Below are positions 58,239 to 64,000 of a stretch of 64,000 nucleotides of DNA, piece by piece (the first letter of the stretch is position 1; each line of letters opens with the position of its first letter). Source of the stretch: Cellulosimicrobium cellulans (GTDB taxonomy: Bacteria > Actinomycetota > Actinomycetes > Actinomycetales > Cellulomonadaceae); assembly GCF_007679345.1 (NCBI RefSeq), contig NZ_VEGH01000018.1, positions 1 through 64,000 on the forward strand, given 5' to 3'. The notes below the pieces were generated by a model. It saw only the letters and a program-made list of their open reading frames with translations, had not been told where the DNA came from and did no database searches. Position numbers and translations under genes: made by a program.

Positions 58239-58296
58239 CGAGGTTGCAGCAGATGTCGCCATCACGCGCGTGAAGACAGCATCTGCTGCAACCTCG
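58239..58296. repeat. Intergenic inverted repeat with CGAG arms and palindromic loop
   Basis: CGAGGTTGCAGCAGATG (58239-58255) pairs perfectly over 17 bp with 58280-58296. The 24-nt loop contains the palindrome TCACGCGCGTGA (58262-58273). It lies in the convergent gap between the XRE gene and rpsT, apart from the terminators of both. Its GC content is lower than that of its surroundings. Confidence 0.8.
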
Positions 58297-58359
58297 CCGG
58301 GCCTGGGCAAGGCGTGGGCCGGTCGTGGGCGGGGCGCGGGCCGGACGCGGGTGGGACGA

Positions 58360-58397
58360 CGAAGGGCGCCACCCCGTGGAGAGGGTGACGCCCTTCG
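58360..58397 (-). terminator. Terminator of rpsT
   Basis: A 15-bp stem with one mismatch (58360-58374 with 58383-58397) lies 18 nt after the rpsT stop codon on the minus strand. Confidence 0.7.
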
Positions 58398-58414
58398 TGA
58401 AGGCTACGGTCGCG

Positions 58415-58675
58415 TCAGAGCGCGTTGACCGACTTCGCCAGCGCCGACTTCTTGTTGGCGGCCTGGTTGGCGTGGATGACGCCCTTCGAGACGGCCTTGT
58501 CGAGCTTCTTCGACGCGGCGACGAGCGCGGTGCTCGCGGCGTCCTTGTCGCCACCGGCGACGGCCTCGCGCACGCGGCGCACGAACGTCTTCAGCTCGGA
58601 CTTGACAGCCTTGTTACGCAGGCGCGCCTTCTCGTTGGTGCGGATGCGCTTCATCTGGGACTTGATGTTGGCCAC
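58415..58675 (-). CDS. rpsT: 30S ribosomal protein S20
   Basis: The 86-residue protein S20 binds 16S rRNA early in 30S assembly. It begins ANIKSQMKRIRTNEKARLRN and ends HANQAANKKSALAKSVNAL, both typical. The start is GTG 58675. Transcription probably begins from a minus-strand TAGGCT at 58820-58825, giving a leader of nearly 140 nt. In some bacteria S20 represses its own mRNA through the leader; that has not been shown here. Confidence 0.97.
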   Translation of the reverse strand: MANIKSQMKRIRTNEKARLRNKAVKSELKTFVRRVREAVAGGDKDAASTALVAASKKLDKAVSKGVIHANQAANKKSALAKSVNAL

Positions 58676-58819
58676 GGTGTGGACTCTCTTCGTGTGTTCG
58701 CCGGAGCGAGAGGAACAAGGTCGTAGAGGGCGCGTCCGGCGCCGGGACTGGGGCGTGGGGACACCCGCGGAGAGGAACCGGACTTGTGCCCGCCGACCCG
58801 GGCGGACACGCGACTGACA

Positions 58820-58825
58820 AGCCTA
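58820..58825 (-). promoter_or_regulatory. Probable -10 box of rpsT
   Basis: The minus strand reads TAGGCT about 145 nt upstream of the rpsT GTG. The intervening leader (58676-58813) contains no supportable gene. Confidence 0.5.
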
Positions 58826-58947
58826 CCAGGCGAGCAGCCGCCGGACGAAGCCCGGCCGCACGACCCCGCGACTCCCCGGGACGGGGTGCCCCGGGCCTCG
58901 GGCGGCCGCGGGCCGATAACCCCTCGTCGTCGCCGCGCGACCCACCC

Positions 58948-58953
58948 TAGGGT
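58948..58953 (+). promoter_or_regulatory. -10 box of the leaderless methyltransferase gene
   Basis: TAGGGT lies 7 nt before ATG 58961. Confidence 0.55.
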
Positions 58954-58960
58954 GCCGCTC

Positions 58961-59794
58961 ATGAGCAGCGACGCCGTGGCCGTGAACCGGCGCAGCTGGG
59001 ACGCCGTGGTCCCCGCCCACCTCGGGGCCTACGGCGCCGACGCCTTCGTGGTCGAGGACGGCCGGATCACGTCGGTGGTCCGCGACGACCTCGCCGCGCT
59101 CGTGCCGCACCTGCCGGGCGGCTCGCCGGCCGGGCTCGACCTGGTGCACCTGCAGTGCCACATCGGGCTCGACACGCTCTCGTGGGCGCGGCTCGGGGCA
59201 CGGGTGACGGGGATCGACCTGTCCCCGGCCTCGACGGCCGCGGCCCGGGACCTCGCCGAGCGGGCCGGCCTGGCGGCGACCTTCCTGGAGAGCGACGTCG
59301 CGCGGGCCCTGGACGTGTGCCCCGACCGGTTCGACGTCGTCTACACGGGGATCGGCGCGCTGTGCTGGCTGCCGGACCTGGACGCGTGGGCGCGCGTGGT
59401 GGCGGGGCTGCTGCGTCCGGGCGGCACGTTCTACGTCCGCGAGGCCCATCCGGTGCTGTACGCCCTGGACCCGGAGCGCGCCGACGGGGCGCTGGTCCTG
59501 ACGCAGCCGTACTTCGGCGGCGCGCCGCGGCACCACCGGCACGCCTCGACCTATGCCGGGGGAGCGGTGCCCGAGGACGCGCGGGACACCTACGAGTGGC
59601 AGCACGGCCTCGCCGAGATCGTGCAGGCGCTGCTCGGCGCCGGGCTGCGGCTGGTCGAGATCGCGGAGCACCGGACGATCCCGTGGCGTGCGCTGCCCGG
59701 GATGGAGCCGACCGGCGACGGCAGCTGGGCGCTCCCGCAGGGTGGTGACCGCGTGCCCCTGACGTTCGCCCTGACGGCCACGAAGCCGGCGTGA
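58961..59794 (+). CDS. Class I SAM-dependent methyltransferase
   Basis: The 277-residue protein has a Rossmann-type methyltransferase core. The SAM-binding region reads DLVHLQCHIGLDTLSWARLG, where the usual GxGxG is replaced by QCHIG, as in one subgroup of these enzymes. GARVTGIDLSPAS supplies the acidic residue for the ribose, and VVYTGIGALCWLPD the post-core motif. The substrate is unknown. It is leaderless and divergent from rpsT. Confidence 0.88.
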   Translation: MSSDAVAVNRRSWDAVVPAHLGAYGADAFVVEDGRITSVVRDDLAALVPHLPGGSPAGLDLVHLQCHIGLDTLSWARLGARVTGIDLSPASTAAARDLAERAGLAATFLESDVARALDVCPDRFDVVYTGIGALCWLPDLDAWARVVAGLLRPGGTFYVREAHPVLYALDPERADGALVLTQPYFGGAPRHHRHASTYAGGAVPEDARDTYEWQHGLAEIVQALLGAGLRLVEIAEHRTIPWRALPGMEPTGDGSWALPQGGDRVPLTFALTATKPA

Positions 59795-59831
59795 CGCGCA
59801 AGCGGGGCCACGCCGGGCGCCGGCGGTGGCG

Positions 59832-60668
59832 TCAGGGCGTGAGCGGGGCTGCCCGGGCCGCGTCCAGGGCGGCGCGGTCGCCCGTGACCGTCAGCGCCGG
59901 GTCGTCCGCAGGGGTGCGGCCCCAGAGGAGCAGGGCCAGCGCGCGGGCGGGGCCCGCGACGGTCACCGGCGCGCCGTCGGGCGCCGACGGGGCGGTCGCG
60001 TCGCCTGCCGCCTCCGGCCGCAGGCCCGCCGGGCCCGGCTGCCCGTCCGCCGGCGCGCCCAGCAGCCACGACCGCCCCGCGTCGTCCGCGATCAGCTCCA
60101 CGGGCGCGTCCAGCGGCGCCATCCGCCCCAGCCGCACCTGCCGCGGCGTCATCACCGTCACCACCTCGTCGACGGCGTCGGCCCACAGCACGGGGTCGGC
60201 CACGGGGTGCGGGGCGCCGGCGGCCGCGGCGAGGTCGTGCAGGTGCACGAGCGTCTCGTGCAGCTGCCTGCGGTGCCAGAACGCGGCCGGCCCGGGCCCG
60301 AGCAGGGTGTACGCGGGTGCGTCCGGGCCGAGCGACCGGAGGGTGGCCTGCAGCACGTCCGCCTGCTCCCGGTAGAACGTCCGGAGCGCGTCGGGCTCGC
60401 GGGGTCCGACCGGGTCGGCGCCGTCGTCGTCCTCGCGCCGTGCCATCGCCGCGGCCCAGCGGTGCACCCCGCCGAGGTGCAGCGCGAGGTCGGTCACGGT
60501 CCACGGGGCGCATCCCGGCACCGGGGCGCCCGGGTCCGCCTCGGCGAGCAGCGCGGCGAAGGCGTCCTGGGCGGCGGCGAGCGCGTCGAGCACGGCGGTC
60601 CCGGCCGCCGGCTCGGCGGTCCCGGCGGACCAGGAGTCGGCGGCGGCTCGGGTCCCGGGCGCGGGCAT
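59832..60668 (-). CDS. Maleylpyruvate-isomerase/DinB-like mycothiol-dependent protein
   Basis: The 278-residue protein resembles the MDMPI family. The N-terminal DinB-like four-helix bundle includes APWTVTDLALHLGGVHRWAA and LHETLVHLHDLAAAAG, which hold the metal-ligand histidines. The C-terminal part matches the MDMPI C-domain (ALALLLWGRTPADDPALTV). These proteins use mycothiol as cofactor in actinobacteria. The reaction here is not determined. ATG 60668 overlaps in opposite orientation with the region just upstream of lepA. Confidence 0.82.
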   Translation of the reverse strand: MPAPGTRAAADSWSAGTAEPAAGTAVLDALAAAQDAFAALLAEADPGAPVPGCAPWTVTDLALHLGGVHRWAAAMARREDDDGADPVGPREPDALRTFYREQADVLQATLRSLGPDAPAYTLLGPGPAAFWHRRQLHETLVHLHDLAAAAGAPHPVADPVLWADAVDEVVTVMTPRQVRLGRMAPLDAPVELIADDAGRSWLLGAPADGQPGPAGLRPEAAGDATAPSAPDGAPVTVAGPARALALLLWGRTPADDPALTVTGDRAALDAARAAPLTP

Positions 60669-60711
60669 GGGACCATGGTGGCAGTCCGACCCTGCGAAAC
60701 CGAGGGAGCAC

Positions 60712-62592
60712 GTGTCCCCGATCCCGAGCGCCGAGCAGTCCCGGCGCATCACCCCCGCGGCGACCCCGCCCGAGCTGCTGCGCAACTTCTGCATCATCGC
60801 GCACATCGACCACGGCAAGTCGACGCTCGCCGACCGCATGCTGCAGCTGACCGGCGTGGTCGACTCGCGCGCCATGCGCGCGCAGTACCTCGACCGCATG
60901 GACATCGAGCGCGAGCGCGGGATCACGATCAAGTCCCAGGCCGTGCGCATGCCGTGGGCGCTGGGGGACACCCCCTACGCGCTCAACATGATCGACACCC
61001 CGGGGCACGTCGACTTCACCTACGAGGTGTCCCGGTCGCTCGCCGCCTGCGAGGGCGCCGTGCTGCTGGTCGACGCCGCGCAGGGCATCGAGGCGCAGAC
61101 GCTGGCCAACCTGTACCTGGCCATGGAGAACGACCTCCAGATCATCCCGGTGCTGAACAAGATCGACCTGCCGGCGGCGCAGCCCGAGAAGTACGCCGAG
61201 GAGCTCGCGAGCCTCATCGGCGGCGACCCGGCCGACTGCCTCAAGGTGTCCGGCAAGACCGGCGAGGGCGTCGAGGCGCTGCTGGACCGGATCGTCGAGC
61301 TGGTCCCCGCCCCGACCGGCGACCCCGACGCCCCGGCGCGCGCCATGATCTTCGACTCGGTCTACGACACCTACCGCGGCGTCGTGACCTACGTGCGGGT
61401 CAAGGACGGCAACCTCAACCCGCGCGAGCGCATCGCGATGATGTCGACGAAGGCCACGCACGAGCTGCTGGAGATCGGCGTCATCTCGCCCGAGCCCGTC
61501 CCGACCAAGGGCCTGGGCGTCGGCGAGGTCGGCTACCTCATCACCGGCGTGAAGGACGTCCGCCAGTCGAAGGTCGGCGACACCGTCACGAACGCGAGCA
61601 AGCCCGCCACCGAGGCGATCGGCGGCTACTCCGACCCGAAGCCGATGGTGTTCTCGGGCCTGTACCCGATCGACGGCTCGGACTACCCGGTGCTGCGGGA
61701 CGCGCTCGACAAGCTCAAGCTCAACGACGCCGCGCTGAACTACGAGCCCGAGACCTCGGTCGCGCTTGGCTTCGGGTTCCGCGTCGGGTTCCTCGGCCTG
61801 CTGCACCTGGAGATCATCCGGGAGCGGCTGGAGCGCGAGTTCAACCTCGACCTCATCTCGACCGCGCCGAACGTCGTCTACGAGGTGACGATGGAGGACC
61901 GCACGGTCGTCACCGTGACCAACCCGAGCGAGTTCCCCGGCGGCAAGATCCGCGAGGTGCGCGAGCCGATCGTGAAGTCGACGATCCTCGCCCCGAGCGA
62001 GTTCATCGGCGCGATCATGGAGCTCTGCCAGGGCAAGCGCGGCGACCTGCTGGGCATGGACTACCTGTCCGAGGACCGCGTCGAGATGCGCTACACGCTG
62101 CCGCTCGCGGAGATCGTGTTCGACTTCTTCGACCAGCTGAAGTCCCGGACCCGCGGCTACGCGAGCCTCGACTACGAGCCCGTCGGCGAGCAGGTCGCGG
62201 ACCTGGTGAAGGTCGACATCCTGCTGCAGGGCGAGCAGGTCGACGCGTTCAGCTCGATCGTGCACAAGGACAAGGCGTACGCGTACGGCGTGATGATGGC
62301 GTCCAAGCTCAAGGACCTCATCCCGCGCCAGCAGTTCGAGGTGCCGATCCAGGCGGCCGTGGGGTCGCGGGTCATCGCCCGCGAGACGATCCGCGCGATC
62401 CGCAAGGACGTCCTCGCCAAGTGCTACGGCGGTGACATCACCCGCAAGCGGAAGCTGCTGGAGAAGCAGAAGGAGGGCAAGAAGCGCATGAAGACCATCG
62501 GCCGGGTCGACGTGCCGCAGGAGGCCTTCATCGCCGCGCTGTCGTCCGACGCGGGCGGCGCCAAGGACGCCAAGGACGCGAAGAAGAAGTGA
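60712..62592 (+). CDS. lepA: Elongation factor 4 (LepA GTPase)
   Basis: LepA is a ribosome-bound translational GTPase that can back-translocate or help initiation complexes. The 626-residue product has G1 IIAHIDHGKSTLADRML, switch II DTPGHVDFTYEV and NKID for guanine recognition. The LepA-specific C-terminal domain includes YGGDITRKRKLLEKQKEGK. GTG 60712 follows GAGGGAG by a few nt. An in-frame ATG at 60667 would add residues not seen in the family. The stop codon overlaps the hemW start by 4 nt. Confidence 0.96.
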   Translation: MSPIPSAEQSRRITPAATPPELLRNFCIIAHIDHGKSTLADRMLQLTGVVDSRAMRAQYLDRMDIERERGITIKSQAVRMPWALGDTPYALNMIDTPGHVDFTYEVSRSLAACEGAVLLVDAAQGIEAQTLANLYLAMENDLQIIPVLNKIDLPAAQPEKYAEELASLIGGDPADCLKVSGKTGEGVEALLDRIVELVPAPTGDPDAPARAMIFDSVYDTYRGVVTYVRVKDGNLNPRERIAMMSTKATHELLEIGVISPEPVPTKGLGVGEVGYLITGVKDVRQSKVGDTVTNASKPATEAIGGYSDPKPMVFSGLYPIDGSDYPVLRDALDKLKLNDAALNYEPETSVALGFGFRVGFLGLLHLEIIRERLEREFNLDLISTAPNVVYEVTMEDRTVVTVTNPSEFPGGKIREVREPIVKSTILAPSEFIGAIMELCQGKRGDLLGMDYLSEDRVEMRYTLPLAEIVFDFFDQLKSRTRGYASLDYEPVGEQVADLVKVDILLQGEQVDAFSSIVHKDKAYAYGVMMASKLKDLIPRQQFEVPIQAAVGSRVIARETIRAIRKDVLAKCYGGDITRKRKLLEKQKEGKKRMKTIGRVDVPQEAFIAALSSDAGGAKDAKDAKKK

Positions 62593-63833
62593 GCCCGGCG
62601 CTCCCGGAGGGCGACGCCGCACCCGCGGACGGAGCCCTCCCGGCCTCGGTGCGCGACGGCGCCGACCGCCGCGGGTTCGGCGTGTACCTGCACGTGCCGT
62701 TCTGCACGGTCCGCTGCGGGTACTGCGACTTCAACACGTACACGGCGACCGAGCTCGGCGGTGGCGCGTCCCAGGTGGCCTACGCGGACACGGCGCTGGC
62801 CGAGCTCGCGCTCGGCGGCCGGGTCACGCGCGCCGCGGGGCTGCCCGAGCGGCCGGCGTCGACGGTGTTCGTCGGCGGCGGCACGCCCACGGTGCTGCCG
62901 GCCTCCGACCTGGTCCGGATGCTCGACGGCGTCCGCGGCGCCTGGGGCCTCGCGGACGACGCCGAGGTCACGACCGAGGCCAATCCCGACTCGGTGACCC
63001 CGGAGTCGCTGGCCGAGCTGGCGCGCGGCGGGTTCACGCGCGTGTCGTTCGGCATGCAGTCGGCCGTCCCGCACGTGCTGGCGACGCTGGAGCGCACCCA
63101 CGACCCGCGCCGCATCCCCGACGTCGTGCGCTGGGCGCGGGACGCCGGCCTGGCCGTGTCGCTCGACCTCATCTACGGCACGCCCGGGGAGTCGCTGGCG
63201 GACTGGCGGACCTCGCTGGAGACGGCCCTGGCCACCGGCGTCGACCACGTGTCGGCGTACGCGCTGGTCGTCGAGCAGGGGACCAAGATGGCGGTGCAGG
63301 TGCGTCGCGGCGAGCTGGCGCTGCCCGACGAGGACGACCAGGCCGCGAAGTACGAGCTCGCCGACGACCTGCTCACCGAGGCCGGCCTGCACTGGTACGA
63401 GGTGAGCAACTGGGCGCGCACCCCTGCTGACGCGTGCCGGCACAACCTCGCGTACTGGCGCAACGACGACTGGTGGGGCGTCGGCCCCGGCGCGCACAGC
63501 CACGTGGGCGGCGTGCGGTGGTGGAACGTGAAGCACCCGCGGGCGTACGCGGCGCGGCTCGCGGCGGGGGAGAGCCCGGCGGCCGGGCGGGAGACCGTCG
63601 AGGACGCCTCGGCGCGGCTGGAGCGGGTGATGCTCGGGGTGCGGCTGGACGAGGGGCTGCCCGTCGAGGCGCTGAGCCCGTCCGGGCGTGCGCGGGTGGC
63701 CGGGCTGGTGGCCGACGGGCTGGTCGACGCGCGCGCGGCGCTCGGCGCCGGGGGCCGGCCGGGCCGCCGGGTGCGGCTGACCCGCCGGGGCCGGCTGCTG
63801 GCCGACGCGGTCGTCCGCACCCTCGCGGACTGA
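62589..63833 (+). CDS. hemW: Radical SAM heme chaperone HemW
   Basis: The 414-residue protein has the radical SAM motif CTVRCGYC (CxxxCxxC) after VYLHVPF. It continues with FVGGGTPTVLPASDL and VSFGMQSAVPHVLATLERTHD. This pattern is shared with HemN, but HemW lacks the HemN-specific N-terminal part and acts as a heme chaperone. Annotations as coproporphyrinogen III oxidase are therefore doubtful. GTG 62589 overlaps the lepA stop codon (GTGA), so the genes are coupled. Confidence 0.93.
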   Translation: MSPALPEGDAAPADGALPASVRDGADRRGFGVYLHVPFCTVRCGYCDFNTYTATELGGGASQVAYADTALAELALGGRVTRAAGLPERPASTVFVGGGTPTVLPASDLVRMLDGVRGAWGLADDAEVTTEANPDSVTPESLAELARGGFTRVSFGMQSAVPHVLATLERTHDPRRIPDVVRWARDAGLAVSLDLIYGTPGESLADWRTSLETALATGVDHVSAYALVVEQGTKMAVQVRRGELALPDEDDQAAKYELADDLLTEAGLHWYEVSNWARTPADACRHNLAYWRNDDWWGVGPGAHSHVGGVRWWNVKHPRAYAARLAAGESPAAGRETVEDASARLERVMLGVRLDEGLPVEALSPSGRARVAGLVADGLVDARAALGAGGRPGRRVRLTRRGRLLADAVVRTLAD

Positions 63834-63858
63834 CCCTCGGGGCGCACCGCCCGGAAGA

Positions 63859-63915
63859 CGAGTGGAAGGTCTGGCCGGACTCGCCGTGGGCGTGTCGGGC
63901 CAGACCTTCCACTCG
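63859..63915. repeat. Intergenic inverted repeat with CGAG arms after hemW
   Basis: CGAGTGGAAGGTCTGGCC (63859-63876) pairs perfectly over 18 bp with 63898-63915. The 21-nt loop holds an imperfect inner hairpin, GACTCGCC/GGCGTGTC. It lies between the convergent hemW gene and the gene at the window end. Both the loop and the first 8 bases of the arm resemble the element at 5703-5755. Confidence 0.85.
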
Positions 63916-63937
63916 CGGTCGCGCTAGCGCGCGGGGG

Positions 63938-64000
63938 TCACTTCACCAGGCGCAGGGTGAGCGGGTAGCGGTACCACTCGCCCTTGTTCACGGCCACGGC
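63938..64000 (-). CDS. C-terminal fragment of a probable DUF4870-type membrane protein
   Basis: Only the last 20 codons are visible, on the minus strand; the gene continues past the window end. The visible end reads GEWYRYPLTLRLVK followed by TGA at 63938-63940. A YRYPLTLR-like end is typical of DUF4870/Tic20-like small membrane proteins. The call rests on this short motif alone. Confidence 0.55.
   Translation of the reverse strand, partial: AVAVNKGEWYRYPLTLRLVK

Noticed and set aside
62589..63833. Oxygen-independent coproporphyrinogen III oxidase (HemN)
   Set aside because: The cysteine motif is shared, but length and the lepA-hemW arrangement match the HemW chaperone.
1..64000. Prophage, insertion sequence, integrative element or attachment sites
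   Set aside because: No integrase, transposase, phage structural gene or tRNA-flanking direct repeat was recognised, and codon use appears uniform.

Overview
The window reads as a chromosomal segment of a very high-GC actinobacterium, most like a member of the Micrococcales such as Cellulomonas. The reasons are the GC-saturated third codon positions, frequent GTG starts, many leaderless genes with a TANNNT box 6-8 nt before the start codon, actinobacterial gene order (rne-rplU-rpmA-obgE-proB-proA-nadD-rsfS; leuS-degV-comEA-comEC-holA-rpsT-lepA-hemW), and two xylan-related sugar loci. The genus is inferred from gene content only. I saw no prophage, insertion sequence or CRISPR array.

Layout. 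1-13 kb: housekeeping block with RNase E/G (5' end outside the window), ribosomal proteins L21 and L27, the GTPase Obg, proline synthesis (proB, proA), NAD synthesis (nadD), a low-complexity membrane protein, the ribosome silencing factor RsfS with an overlapping histidine phosphatase, tRNA-Ala(GGC) and a GNAT enzyme. 13-25.5 kb: a pentose locus of two divergently regulated units. One operon (minus strand) encodes a GH120 beta-xylosidase, a 2-keto-3-deoxy-pentonate aldolase and a YjhG/YagF-type xylonate dehydratase, coupled by two 4-nt overlaps. The other (plus strand) encodes a GH39 beta-xylosidase and an ABC importer without its ATPase. Each has its own LacI-type regulator with a distinct palindromic operator. 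25.5-41.3 kb: mixed accessory genes: phosphotransferase, amidohydrolase, epimerase, M48 peptidase, Nudix, glycosyltransferase, GGDEF, EamA transporter, CYTH protein, VOC dioxygenase-like protein, glutathionyl-hydroquinone-reductase-like protein and a large lipoprotein. 41.3-47 kb: HMG-CoA synthase and reductase (mevalonate entry), an F420-type oxidoreductase, a DtxR regulator and an MFS exporter. 47-64 kb: leuS, degV, comEA-comEC, holA, a signalling region, rpsT, a methyltransferase, a mycothiol-dependent-isomerase-like protein, lepA, hemW and the 3' end of a probable DUF4870 gene.

The most interesting part is 55.5-58.1 kb. A 45-codon gene for a secreted peptide (predicted mature tail of about 17-18 residues with a Cys-Cys pair) lies between a degenerate EAL-domain protein and an XRE-type regulator followed by many TPR-like helical repeats. 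TGACA boxes occur in front of all three genes. The layout matches what an RRNPP-type peptide quorum-sensing circuit would need, a class described mainly in Firmicutes. Also notable are the GH120/xylonate operon, which suggests breakdown of aldonic xylo-oligosaccharides, and a set of long intergenic inverted repeats whose arms mostly begin with CGAG.
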